A model generated the notes under the pieces. That model was not told the origin of the DNA. It saw nothing but the letters and a program-made list of their open reading frames with translations, and did not search any database. The position numbers and the translations under genes are program-made. DNA of 64,000 bases, taken from assembly GCF_014646915.1 (NCBI RefSeq), contig NZ_BMOE01000012.1, positions 1 to 64,000 of the forward strand, given 5' to 3'. This DNA is from Deinococcus aquiradiocola. Lineage in GTDB: Bacteria; Deinococcota; Deinococci; Deinococcales; Deinococcaceae. Numbering within the stretch: position 1 is the stretch's first letter; each line of letters opens with the position of its first letter. This document shows positions 18,589-28,505 of the stretch, in pieces.

Positions 18589-19732
18589 CGCGCAGCGCCG
18601 CGCCGTCCGGGGCGAGCGACACGCGGTTGCGGCCCGCGCGTTTCGCGGCGTACATGGCTTCGTCGGCGCGCAGGAACGCGTGCCGCAGCTTCTCGTCCGG
18701 CCACCAGGCGCTCACGCCCACGCTGACTGTCACAGGCCGCCTGAGGGCCGTGCGCGCCTGCACCTCGGCACGCACGCGCTCCGCAGTCAGCAGCCCCTGC
18801 CGCGGGTCCGGCTGCGGGATGTACAGCACGAACTCCTCGCCGCCCCAGCGGCCGCACACGCCCGGCCCGGCCAGCGCGTCCCCCAGGTCCGCCTGCTCCT
18901 GCAGGACACCCGCCAGTTCTTCCAGCAGGCGGTCGCCCTCCACGTGCCCGAAGGTGTCGTTGATCGGTTTGAAGTGATCGATGTCCAGCACCATCAGCGT
19001 CCCGCCACGCCCGTCCACGCGCAGGGCCTGCACCGCCTCCTCGAAGCCGCGGCGGTTCAGCAGGCCCGTCAGCACGTCGCGCAGCGCCATCTCCTGCAGC
19101 AGGTGCACGCGTTCCGCCTGCTGCGCGAGCGTCTCGCGCATCACGACGCCCACCATCAGCAGCGCGAACATCCCGGTGTTCACCCACTGCGACAACGTCA
19201 GGCCCGCCGTGTCCTGCCCGCTCAGGTGCGCGACCTCCAGGCGGTACACGAGCAGCAACACCAGCGACACGCTCAGCGACCAGCGCGGCGGGAGCACCAG
19301 CAGCAGGCCCGCCACGATGAACAGCAGGATGCTGCCCAGCAGTTCGAAGCCGATGATCTGCTGCGGGTGGCGCGCGTACATGCTCAGGAACCCGGCAGCG
19401 CTCACCACCAGCAGCGCCGCGAAGTACCGTTCGGCCTGCACCATCCGCGAGGGGCGCAGGATCACGAAGGGAAACAGCAGCACCGCCCCCAGGATCACCG
19501 TGCCGTGCAGCGCCGCGTACAGGTATGCGCCCTTTTCGACCAGCAGGCGCAGGATCAGGAGCAGGCCCGGCGTGGCCGCCAGCAGCGCGAACGAGTACCC
19601 GCGCACCTTGACGCGCGTCGTCTCCGGGGAGTCCGGCGTGCCGGGCACGAACCGGCCCGCGCCCAGCACGGAAGATCGGCCCAGGGTCAGGGGCCTGGGA
19701 CGGGGTGCTGGACGGGCAGGTGTGAACTTCAC
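18572..19732 (-). CDS. Membrane-anchored GGDEF protein (probable diguanylate cyclase)
   Basis: 386 residues. An N-terminal basic/proline-rich tail is followed by about six hydrophobic segments (~46-200), a short coiled linker (ETLAQQAERVHLLQEMALRD) and a GGDEF domain. Catalytic signature GGEEF lies at 297-301, with DVLTGLLNRRGF at ~219-230 and the metal-binding DIDHFKPINDTFGH at ~250-263. It is predicted to make cyclic di-GMP from two GTP at the inner membrane. The usual RxxD inhibitory site five residues before GGEEF is absent (sequence there is GPGVCGR), so product inhibition may be lacking. The start is GTG, with GAGGAGG about 12 bases upstream, a long spacing, so a later start is possible. 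Convergent with and overlapping the M42 peptidase gene. Confidence 0.9.
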   Translation of the reverse strand: MKFTPARPAPRPRPLTLGRSSVLGAGRFVPGTPDSPETTRVKVRGYSFALLAATPGLLLILRLLVEKGAYLYAALHGTVILGAVLLFPFVILRPSRMVQAERYFAALLVVSAAGFLSMYARHPQQIIGFELLGSILLFIVAGLLLVLPPRWSLSVSLVLLLVYRLEVAHLSGQDTAGLTLSQWVNTGMFALLMVGVVMRETLAQQAERVHLLQEMALRDVLTGLLNRRGFEEAVQALRVDGRGGTLMVLDIDHFKPINDTFGHVEGDRLLEELAGVLQEQADLGDALAGPGVCGRWGGEEFVLYIPQPDPRQGLLTAERVRAEVQARTALRRPVTVSVGVSAWWPDEKLRHAFLRADEAMYAAKRAGRNRVSLAPDGAALRVSAGG

Positions 19733-19875
19733 GGTCGGACGGCAGCCTCCTCGCTGGACGGGCGGCCCTCCCCTGCCTGAGCGGCGGAGGGTCGGCCCTC
19801 ATCGTGACGCTCGCCGTCTGACGGTGTTCTTTCGCCGCACGGCCACGGCACAGCTTCCGGCAAGGGCGGATCGCT

Positions 19876-20250
19876 TCAGCGGCGCCGCAGTGCCCCGCCC
19901 GCCAGGGCCTCCCCGATCCCGATGGCGCCCAGGCCCGTCAGGAGGTGCACCACCTGAATCACCCAGTGCGACGCGCCCGGCATGATCCGCATCTGCGACG
20001 CGCCCAGCCCCGGGAGCGCCAGCGCCAGCAGCACCGCCACCACCACCAGCGGGACCGGCACGCCGCGCCGCGCGGCGATCACCGCGAGCGCCACCACGCT
20101 CACTGCGACCAGCAGTCCCAGCAGCATGTGCACCTGCACCAGCCCCCCCGCGCTCCCCGACCAGAACGACAGGCCCAGACCCAGCGCCAGCAGACCCGCG
20201 ACACGAATCACCCAACGGAACCCCACGAGAGCAGACATGCCTTCCTTCAT
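19876..20250 (-). CDS. Small four-helix integral membrane protein, unknown function
   Basis: 124 residues from ATG 20250 (MKEGMSALVGF); ATG 20238 is an alternative start four codons later. Four hydrophobic stretches are visible: WVIRVAGLLALGLGLSFW, VHMLLGLLVAVSVVALAVIA, VPLVVVAVLLALALPGLGA and WVIQVVHLLTGLGAIGIGEA. The pattern of a conserved His in helices 2 and 4 (VHMLLG, VVHLLTG) recalls small haem- or quinone-associated membrane proteins, but I cannot name a family. It is a single gene between the GGDEF gene and tRNA-Lys. Confidence 0.75.
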   Translation of the reverse strand: MKEGMSALVGFRWVIRVAGLLALGLGLSFWSGSAGGLVQVHMLLGLLVAVSVVALAVIAARRGVPVPLVVVAVLLALALPGLGASQMRIMPGASHWVIQVVHLLTGLGAIGIGEALAGGALRRR

Positions 20251-20289
20251 AGCATGCCGCCCGGCCCGCCCCGTGTACGCCGCAACGCA

Positions 20290-20314
20290 ACACCCCCGCG
20301 CGGGGCGGGGGTGT
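20290..20314 (-). terminator. 10-bp hairpin after tRNA-Lys
   Basis: ACACCCCCGC and GCGGGGGTGT flank a five-base loop, five bases beyond the encoded CCA of the minus-strand tRNA. Probably the tRNA terminator. Confidence 0.7.
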
Positions 20315-20318
20315 CTTC

Positions 20319-20394
<76 letters not shown>

Positions 20395-20450
20395 AGGTGC
20401 GGCGCTGCGTCTGGCAGCGGAAGGAAGTATACGGGCTGCCGCTCGGGGTG

Positions 20451-21656
20451 TCAAGTGCTGTCGGTCAGGGTCGGCAGGAGCGTCCCGGCGAGGTACAGGC
20501 TGCCCGCGACGAGCAGCGTTCCGCCCGGCGGGGTGAGCGCGAGGGCGTGCGCGTACGCGGCGTGCGGGTCCTGCAGGACGTGCGCGCCGCTCCACGCGGC
20601 GAGGGCGTGCAGGTCCGCCTGCGGCGGGTGCGGGCTGGGGTGCGTGAGGACGCGGGTGGGCGCGACCGGCAGCAGGGCCGTGAGGGTGGCAGCGCTGTCC
20701 TTGCGGGCCAGACTCCCGAAGAGCAGCACGTCGGCGCGCGGGACGGCCAGGGCGAGTGCGGCGGCCGCGGCGGGGTTGTGTGCCCCGTCGAGCAGCACGG
20801 TGCGGCCCGCCACCCGGAAGCGCTGCAGGCGGGCGGGCCAGTCGGCGTTCAGGGAGGCGTCCGTGCCGTCCCCGTGGTTCAGGACGCGCAGCGCGGCGAC
20901 GGCGAGCGCGGCGTTGCTCGCCTGGTGCGGTCCGGGCAGGCGCGGCGGGCGCGGGAGCGCGAACAGGTCCGGGTGCGTGCCGGGCGTGTACAGCGGCGCG
21001 CCCGTTTCGGTGGTGACGCGGCGCACCACGTCCAGCGCCTCACCCACCGCGGTGGTCAGGAACGGCACGCCGGGCAGGGCGGCGCACGCCTTGTCCCGCG
21101 CGATCTCGGTGACGGTCTCCCCGAGGGTCGCGGTGTGGTCGAGGGCGACGTTGCTGAGCAGCACGGCCCGCACCCCGAACAGGGCGTGCGTGGCGTCGCT
21201 CTCGCCGCCCACTCCGGCCTCCATCACGGCGAGCTGCACGCCCGCCTGCGCGAACACCTGCGCCGCCAGCGCGAGCGAGAGGTCGAAGAAGGCGGCGTTG
21301 CCCGCGTGCCGCTGCGCCCACCGCACGAACTGCACGGTCCGGGCGGGCGGAATCTCGCGGCCGTCCACCCGGACGCGCTCCTCGAAGTGCGTGAGGTGCG
21401 GACTGGTGAAGCGGCCCGTCCGCACGCCCGCCGCGATCAGGCCCGCCTCCAGCATGGCGCACACGCTGCCCTTGCCGTTCGTCCCGACGACCCGCACACT
21501 CCCGAACTGCCGGTCCGGCGAGCCGAGCCGGTCCAGCAGGGCGCGGGCGGGCGCGGGGCCACGCTCGCGGCCCTGACGGGTCTGCGCGAACAGCCACGCG
21601 TGCTCGCGGGACGGCAGGCCGGGGGACGCTGCAGGGTCGGGGGACGGCTCGGTCAC
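20451..21656 (-). CDS. folC: Folylpolyglutamate synthase / dihydrofolate synthase
   Basis: 401 residues. An ATP-dependent Mur-ligase-family enzyme that adds glutamate to (dihydro)folate in the cytoplasm. The P-loop is TNGKGSV (59-64), preceded by RVVG; GRFTSPHL follows and AGVGGESDAT lies in the family position. HTATLGETVTEIARDKA is the conserved helix with the carbamoyl-Lys-type region, and LDGAHNPAAA marks the C-terminal domain junction, all diagnostic for FolC. The start is GTG 21656 with TACCCT six bases upstream, suggesting a [20 protein letters not shown]. It is divergent from purE. Length is typical. Whether it has both synthase activities cannot be decided by eye. Confidence 0.95.
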   Translation of the reverse strand: MTEPSPDPAASPGLPSREHAWLFAQTRQGRERGPAPARALLDRLGSPDRQFGSVRVVGTNGKGSVCAMLEAGLIAAGVRTGRFTSPHLTHFEERVRVDGREIPPARTVQFVRWAQRHAGNAAFFDLSLALAAQVFAQAGVQLAVMEAGVGGESDATHALFGVRAVLLSNVALDHTATLGETVTEIARDKACAALPGVPFLTTAVGEALDVVRRVTTETGAPLYTPGTHPDLFALPRPPRLPGPHQASNAALAVAALRVLNHGDGTDASLNADWPARLQRFRVAGRTVLLDGAHNPAAAAALALAVPRADVLLFGSLARKDSAATLTALLPVAPTRVLTHPSPHPPQADLHALAAWSGAHVLQDPHAAYAHALALTPPGGTLLVAGSLYLAGTLLPTLTDST

Positions 21657-21662
21657 CGGGAC

Positions 21663-21668
21663 AGGGTA
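21663..21668 (-). promoter_or_regulatory. Leaderless -10 box (TACCCT) of folC
   Basis: TANNNT hexamer six bases before GTG 21656 on the minus strand. Confidence 0.55.
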
Positions 21669-21758
21669 GCGGGTCCGGGCGGCCCGCGTCTCGCGCGGCC
21701 ACGCACGCCCCCACGCCGGGAGGCAGACGTGCCGGTGGAGGACGCGGGCCGCGCACCG

Positions 21759-21764
21759 TATGCT
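21759..21764 (+). promoter_or_regulatory. Leaderless -10 box (TATGCT) of purE
   Basis: The hexamer ends seven bases before ATG 21772. It overlaps an upstream in-frame ATG (21760), which argues for 21772 as the true start. Confidence 0.6.
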
Positions 21765-21771
21765 GGACGCG

Positions 21772-22295
<524 letters not shown>

Positions 22296-22299
<4 letters not shown>

Positions 22300-23468
22300 C
22301 GCGCCCCCGCACGGACGACCGCCTGCACGGCACGCCGCGCGAACGGACGCTCGGCATCCTGGGCGGCGGGCAGCTCGCGCAGATGCTCGCCGCGGCCGCC
22401 CTGCCGCTCGGCGTGCGCTGCGTGGTGCTGGAACCGGACGCGCAGGCCCCCGCCCGCCTGAACGCCGAGCACCTGCACGCCGCGTACACCGACGCGGCCG
22501 GACTGGAACGCCTGCGCGCCTGCGACGCCGTGACGCTGGAGTTCGAGAACGTCCCGGTGGACGCCACCACGCAGCTGGATGGCCGCGTGCCGCTGCGGCC
22601 CGCGCCGGGCGTGCTGCACCTCAGCAAGCACCGCGCGCGCGAGAAGGCCGCCCTCACAGCCGCCGGGGCGGGCGTCGCTCCGTACCGCAGCATCGAGACG
22701 CCGGGCGACCTGCCGGGCGCGCTGGACGCCGTGGGCGGGCACGGCATCCTGAAGACCTCCGAACTGGGGTACGACGGCAAAGGACAGGTGCGCGTGCAGC
22801 CCGGCGACGACCTGCACGCCGCGTGGACCGCGCTGGGCAGTGTGCCGTGCGTGCTGGAGGGCCTCGTGCCCTTCGTGCGCGAGGTGAGCCTGGGTGTCGC
22901 GCGCGGCCCGGACGGCACGCTGAGCTTCGGGCCGCTCGTCGAGAACGAACACCGGGAAGGCATCCTGCGCCGCAGCGTGTTCCCCGCCAGCAGCAGCCCG
23001 GACACCGCCCTTCAGGCGCGCACCCTGGCGCGCGCCGTGGCCGAAGCGTGGAACGTCACGGGCTTCATCACGCTGGAATTCTTCGAACTGCAGGACGGTA
23101 CGCTCCTCGTCAACGAGGTCGCGCCACGCGTGCACAACAGCGGCCACCTCACGCAGGACGGCGGCGGCGTGAGCCAGTTCGAGGTGGCCGTCCGCGCCGC
23201 TCTGGGCTTCCCGCTGCAGGACTTCCAGCCGCTCCTGCCGTGTGCGATGGTCAACATCCTCGGCTGGCCGGAAGGGCCGGGCACCGACCGACAGGAGCCC
23301 GACTGGGACGCCCTGGACCGCATTCCCGGTACGCACCTGCACCTGTACCACAAGACCAACAAGCCCGGCCGCAAGCTGGGGCATGTGAACGTGGTCGGAC
23401 ACACGCGGGAAGAGTTGCTGCAGCGGGTGAAGACGGTAGAAAGAACGCTAGAATCTTACCAAAGTTGA
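22296..23468 (+). CDS. purK: 5-(carboxyamino)imidazole ribonucleotide synthase
   Basis: 390 residues from GTG 22296, which overlaps the purE stop; a much longer open frame upstream is not coding. ATP-grasp enzyme making N5-CAIR from AIR, bicarbonate and ATP. The N-terminal nucleotide-fold motif is LGILGGGQLAQMLA; ELGYDGKGQ is the ATP-grasp glycine loop; EGLVPFVREVS and LEFFELQDGTLLVNEVAPRVHNSGH carry the metal-binding Glu/Asn residues. The last nine or so codons are AT-rich, unlike the rest of the gene, and run straight into the AT-rich island. The original C-terminus may therefore have been replaced when the island arrived, though all catalytic parts remain. Confidence 0.96.
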
Positions 23469-23501
23469 TGCATTTACCTTTGCTTCTCTTTGTTTGCAGC
23501 C

Positions 23502-25109
23502 TCAACCCGAGAGATATTCAAAGAGACTCGTTATCGCCGAATCTCTCATTCTCCTAGAACGTACCTCTCCAACTAGATGCGCTTTTTGCAGTTGTTCATG
23601 AGTGGCATTCAGAAGATCATAAACTGTTTCTATTTTTATAGACCTCAGGCGATCTTTCTGAAATTCCGTCAGATCCAGAACTTCAATAGATTTATCTAAA
23701 TGAAGATTCAAAATTTGATTGTTATCAGGCTCAGATGAGACGTTAATTTGAGCAGCTTCTTCCATTAATGGGTGCGAGGAGGTAATCTCCATCATTCTTT
23801 TGGGCGTAACATTGCGCGCCAAATCTAGATAATTTAATGAAGAATTAGAAGTTTTTGCAAACATACAGCCCAAATTCACTCTATATCTCGTTCCTACCTT
23901 CCTCCTTGTAGCTATCAGACCAACAGCATCTTCGAATATTACTCCTGTATACTCTAATAATCTTAAACCCTCTTTTGCCGTGGCTGGTATATCTTTTGCT
24001 ACCCAGAAATAACAAGTGGTATCTTTTTCTAAAGTAATATATCGACTACTTTTATCTAACAAGTCAGGTATTACAGCAGCATCTATAAATTCTCGGCTCC
24101 AATCAATAATCTCAGCTAGTGGTGGGAATTTCTCTGCCAAGTTCTGGTGGTCAGCCCAAATCATATCTCTATAAAACGTTCTAATAGTGTTTTCAACACT
24201 TCGCGAAGTTATATTTCCTAAAAGACCTAGAGATTTTATCAAAGATCTTGGGTTCCCGCTGGCAGCATATGCCAATATGCTAAATTGATCTCCTCTGCTT
24301 TCTATATTTGACAAAGTTACAGGATTTTCTATCTGTTTTATTATCATAGCTTTCATATTTGACACATATGAAGCATCTTTTATGTCCCGAATCAACTTCA
24401 CAAAAGTAGCATCATGAGAAGCTTGAAAAGACTCGCCATAGTACGTAGCTCCCGGATAAACCGCAGCTTTTATACCTAGGTAAGGCGATCTCAAATCTCT
24501 AAACAACGAAAAGAAAATCCTTTGTTGAGCAGGCACCAATATGTGAGCAGCTTCATCTATGAGAATTACTATTCTTTTGGCATTTATTTGTTCACATAAA
24601 TCTTGGATTGCATCTTTAAACTCATCAATGCTAGGAACTGCAGAGGAGTCTATAGCGTCAGAACTACGCCAAGATTCATCAAATGCTTTTGAGAGCTTTA
24701 CTATTGGTGCGTCCTCTATGTCATCCTCTCTCGTTTTACCGCCTGCAAATACTTCAATCACTTCGCCGGTCAGGGCAAATCCTTTTCTTCTTATTGTACG
24801 CAACAATCTGTTACAGATATGCGACATCATCCAGTTTTTAAACTGCTCATCCGAATTTGTTCTGAGCAATGAGCTGCGGTGGAAAGTGAGGTATATTGGG
24901 AAAACTCTATCTACTTCAAAATCCCTTAACATCTCTTGTTCTGCAACTCTCATTAAAAAAGATTTCCCTACTCCCCTACTACCGACAAGGATTACTGGAG
25001 TTTTTGATTTTAACTGTGTTACGATTTCTATGTCTCGCTGGGTCTCGACATAATATTTGAAGATGTCCTCATCCTGAATATCTTCTGTGCGGAAAAGCAT
25101 ATCATCCAT
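23502..25109 (-). CDS. Orc1/Cdc6-like (AAA+/STAND-type) P-loop ATPase with RNAP-alpha-CTD-like tail
   Basis: 535 residues from ATG 25109 (GGAGGG eight bases upstream). Walker A is GSRGVGKS (43-50) after VILV; Walker B is VILIDE (181-186) followed by AAHI. Between and after these lie all-alpha stretches typical of the lid. NPRSLIKSLGLLGNI (~285) resembles the sensor-2/arginine region of Orc/Cdc6-like ATPases. The middle C-terminal half looks like winged-helix DNA-binding material. The last ~60 residues (LDLTEFQKDRLRSIKIETV..DLL) follow the helix-hairpin-helix pattern of the RNA polymerase alpha C-terminal domain. It is encoded in AT-rich DNA and overlaps the partner gene by 8 bases. Likely an ATP-driven sensor or switch of a two-gene defence or toxin system; function not demonstrated. 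Confidence 0.85.
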   Translation of the reverse strand: MDDMLFRTEDIQDEDIFKYYVETQRDIEIVTQLKSKTPVILVGSRGVGKSFLMRVAEQEMLRDFEVDRVFPIYLTFHRSSLLRTNSDEQFKNWMMSHICNRLLRTIRRKGFALTGEVIEVFAGGKTREDDIEDAPIVKLSKAFDESWRSSDAIDSSAVPSIDEFKDAIQDLCEQINAKRIVILIDEAAHILVPAQQRIFFSLFRDLRSPYLGIKAAVYPGATYYGESFQASHDATFVKLIRDIKDASYVSNMKAMIIKQIENPVTLSNIESRGDQFSILAYAASGNPRSLIKSLGLLGNITSRSVENTIRTFYRDMIWADHQNLAEKFPPLAEIIDWSREFIDAAVIPDLLDKSSRYITLEKDTTCYFWVAKDIPATAKEGLRLLEYTGVIFEDAVGLIATRRKVGTRYRVNLGCMFAKTSNSSLNYLDLARNVTPKRMMEITSSHPLMEEAAQINVSSEPDNNQILNLHLDKSIEVLDLTEFQKDRLRSIKIETVYDLLNATHEQLQKAHLVGEVRSRRMRDSAITSLFEYLSG

Positions 25110-25827
25110 TGTTTCTGCCCTCCATATATAACCTCACTACTTCTATGTGTCCTAGATGATCCATAACTAGGTGGCTATTTTCTTTAATTGTATCACTATT
25201 TAAACTATTCAAGAATCTCAATGATATAAAAAAGGTAACAACAACAAAAACTAGTTGCGCCCTTGCTTTCCATCTGGTCAAACTTTTAACATCAAAATCC
25301 TCTTCACTGTGTACTTCTTTATATATTTTATAATTTCCATGCACAAATTCTGAACATTCACGGTACATTCTAGCAGAATACTCTCTATATGTACCCGACT
25401 CTATCTCAAATTCTGGCAAATAGGCAGCGGCGAATGCTTTTGACGTTACCGATCTGTCATGTTCTTGTACAAAGCCCCAATTAAAGTCCAGATTGCCTTT
25501 TACCCAGTTACGATAATCTATCTGACTCGTGGAAAGACACAAAGCCCATAAGGAATGCTCCAAAAAGAATCTCAGGCTAAAATAAGAAGGTCTCAAGTAG
25601 CCAAAAGAAGCGAGGTGGCATGATGCTTCAAACTCCTTGAAAGCCGACCTAAACATTTCAATATTTTCTACTTGACCCCCAATTATAGAAAGCCATTTTT
25701 TTAGATCTTCTATATAGCTGTATAATTGTGAGAACTCTATATCTCCATTATTAATTGTCTTATCACAATGCGCCTCTGACAACTCAAGCACATTTTTTAG
25801 ATGATCTCCAATATTTAACAGGGTCAT
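25102..25827 (-). CDS. Alpha-helical HEPN-like protein, partner of the Orc/Cdc6-like ATPase
   Basis: 241 residues, almost entirely helical by composition. It contains R156-ECSEFV-H163, which fits the R-x(4-6)-H active-site motif of HEPN RNases and is followed by GN. A hydrophobic stretch near residues 193-210 (LVFVVVTFFISLRFL) may be a buried helix rather than a membrane anchor. HEPN proteins commonly act as RNase toxins in abortive-infection and toxin-antitoxin systems. The stop codon lies inside the start of the ATPase gene (8-base overlap), so the pair is one operon with this gene first. The start is ATG 25827 with TTTAAT six bases before it, resembling a leaderless promoter. The HEPN assignment rests on one short motif and helical content only; I recognise no named family. 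Confidence 0.7.
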   Translation of the reverse strand: MTLLNIGDHLKNVLELSEAHCDKTINNGDIEFSQLYSYIEDLKKWLSIIGGQVENIEMFRSAFKEFEASCHLASFGYLRPSYFSLRFFLEHSLWALCLSTSQIDYRNWVKGNLDFNWGFVQEHDRSVTSKAFAAAYLPEFEIESGTYREYSARMYRECSEFVHGNYKIYKEVHSEEDFDVKSLTRWKARAQLVFVVVTFFISLRFLNSLNSDTIKENSHLVMDHLGHIEVVRLYMEGRNNG

Positions 25828-25878
25828 ACGGCCATTAAATCACATGTATTTCGAGATTTATACACATTTACGGATGGA

Positions 25879-26026
25879 TAAGTAGCTGGCTGGTGAAGAT
25901 TGGTCCATGAGGGAGGCTCGTTCGGTTCATCCTGTTCCCGCCTTCGCCCCAATAGGGAAAAACGGGGAGCCGAAGGCGAAGCGAGCAAGGGTGCAGATGC
26001 ATCAGTTCCTACCAGCTAGCTACTTA
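25879..26026. repeat. 148-bp inverted-repeat element upstream of the island operon
   Basis: The arms 25879-25894 and 26011-26026 pair over 16 positions with only one G-T wobble. Inside, GCTCG-TTCG (25916-25924) pairs with CGAA-g-CGAGC (25977-25986). An alternative central stem pairs GCCTTCG (25940-25946) and CCCC with GGGG and CGAAGGC. The element lies about 50 bases upstream of the start of the island operon and has no open frame. It could be a structured RNA, a MITE-like mobile remnant with terminal repeats, or a protein-binding cruciform. No target duplication was seen. Confidence 0.6.
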
Positions 26027-26059
26027 CACTCAATATATTTCCGAAAGACTATCAGGCCT

Positions 26060-26554
26060 TTATCTAGTCACTCCCACCCGCTCCTTCATGGCGGCGCTCG
26101 CGAGGTGCGTGAGGGCGAGTGCCAGCGCGTCGGCGGCGTGGTTGTTGAACACTTCGCGGATGCCGAGGCTCGCCTTGACCATGTATTCCACCTGGGCCTT
26201 GTCGGCTCGGCCCGTGCCGACGAGCGCCTGCTTGACCTGCATGGGACCGTACGTGTGGACGGGCACGCCCGCCTGCGCGCACGCGAGCTGCACCACCCCG
26301 AAGGCCTGACCGACCTTGAAGGCCACGTCCGCCTGTCTGCGCAGGATCTGGTCCTCGATGGCGACCGCTTCGGGGCGGAATTCCTCGATGAGGCGCGTCA
26401 CCTCGCCGTGCAGGTACTGGAGTCGGCGCGGCATGATCCACGCGGATTCGGTGATGATGCAGACGTGGTGCAGGTGGCGGGCCTTGCGGGCGTCGCCGTC
26501 CACCAGACCGAGGCCGAGATTCGCGAGCCCTGGGTCGATGCCGAGTACGATCAT
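26060..26554 (-). CDS. ruvC: Crossover junction endodeoxyribonuclease RuvC
   Basis: 164 residues. Holliday-junction resolvase that cuts four-way DNA junctions with RuvAB during recombination repair. Catalytic acidic residues and context are present: GIDPGLANLG (D7), AIEDQ (E67) and NNHAADALALAL (H139/D142). The conserved segment GTGRADKAQVEYMV is also there. Length is typical. The start is ATG 26554 with TATCCT six bases upstream (leaderless type). The 3' end abuts the AT-rich island; its final codons (VGVTR) are the last GC-rich sequence. Confidence 0.97.
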   Translation of the reverse strand: MIVLGIDPGLANLGLGLVDGDARKARHLHHVCIITESAWIMPRRLQYLHGEVTRLIEEFRPEAVAIEDQILRRQADVAFKVGQAFGVVQLACAQAGVPVHTYGPMQVKQALVGTGRADKAQVEYMVKASLGIREVFNNHAADALALALTHLASAAMKERVGVTR

Positions 26555-26560
26555 GCGGGA

Positions 26561-26566
26561 AGGATA
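26561..26566 (-). promoter_or_regulatory. Leaderless -10 box (TATCCT) of ruvC
   Basis: TANNNT hexamer six bases before ATG 26554 on the minus strand. Confidence 0.6.
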
Positions 26567-26578
26567 CAGGGTCGGGCG

Positions 26579-27506
<928 letters not shown>

Positions 27507-27514
<8 letters not shown>

Positions 27515-28505
27515 AGCGGATCCTGGGGTCAACGGCGGCGTACGCGAGGTCGGCGAGCAGACTGAAGATCAGGGTGAGCAGCGAGATGAACGTCAGGGAC
27601 GCGAGGACCACGTTGAAGTCCTTGTTGACGAGGCCCTCGAAGATCGCGCGGCCCATGCCGGGCCAGCTGAAGACCGTCTCGGTGATGACGGCCCCGCCGA
27701 ACAGGCCGGGAATGGCGAGGCTCAGGAGCGTGATGATGGGGATCACGGCGTTGCGCAGCGCGTGCTTGTAGATGACGGTGCGCGCCTTGAGGCCCTTGGC
27801 GCGCGCGGTCCGCACGTAGTCGAGGTTCAGCACTTCGAGCATGTTGGCGCGCATGAAGCGCAGGATGACGGCGATCTCACGCAGGGCCAGCACCACGAGC
27901 GGCAGCGCGAGGTACCGGAGTTTGTCGAGGGTCGTCGCCCAGAACCCGGCGTTCGGGTCGAGGTCCGGGCTGCCCAGCCCGCCGGGCGGGAGGGACACCG
28001 CGCCGTTCGTGACCTGCGGCAGCCAGATGGCGAACAGCCACAGCACCATCGGCCCGAGCCAGAAGACGGGCGTGCTGAACGCCACGAAACTGAAGAACGT
28101 GAGGACGTAGTCGGGCAGCGAGTACTGCCGCACGGCGCTGTAGATGCCGAGCGGCACGGCGATCAGGAGCGCGATGATCAGGGCGGGCACCGTGAGCAGC
28201 AGCGTGTTCGGGAGGCGTTCCTGGAACACGTACTGCGCGGCGGGCGCGCTGAAGCTGCGCGACCAGCCGAAATCGCCGTGCAGGGCCTGCACGAGCCAGT
28301 AGAAGTACCGCAGGGAGATGGGCTGGTCGAGGCCGTAAGCGGCCTTGAGGCGGGCGATGTCGGCGGGCGTGATCTGACTGTTGCCGAGCGTGAGCTGATC
28401 GACCGGGTCGCCCGGCTGCAGGGCCGTGAGGGCGTAGATGATCAGGCTGATGAGCAGCAGCAGCGGCAGCATCTGCAGGACGCGCCGGAGGGTGTACGTG
28501 GCCAT
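27507..28505 (-). CDS. ABC transporter permease, DppB/OppB type (peptide uptake)
   Basis: 332 residues with six hydrophobic segments. The start [20 protein letters not shown] and the motif [10 protein letters not shown] are typical of OppB/DppB. A periplasmic region and an EAA loop ([24 protein letters not shown]) are present. It pairs with the DppC-type protein whose gene overlaps its end by 8 bases, and with the substrate-binding protein encoded upstream. A 165-bp repeat element lies between the binding-protein stop codon and this gene and could lower expression of the permeases relative to the binding protein. Confidence 0.94.

Larger units (their letters stand above)
23450..26060. other. 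AT-rich genomic island (candidate defence cassette) between purK and ruvC
   Basis: Base composition drops abruptly from the GC-rich background to visibly AT-rich DNA at about 23430-23450 and returns at about 26066, at the 3' ends of two convergent core genes (purK, ruvC). The segment holds just two overlapping minus-strand genes plus a long inverted-repeat structure. No integrase, transposase or clear flanking direct repeat was seen. Codon use (AAA, ATA, TTT rich) is foreign, pointing to horizontal acquisition. Confidence 0.8.

Noticed and set aside
25193..25250. Membrane anchor in the 241-residue island protein.
   Set aside because: The hydrophobic run LVFVVVTFFISLRFL is only ~15 residues and lies in a helical, charged context, more like a buried helix.
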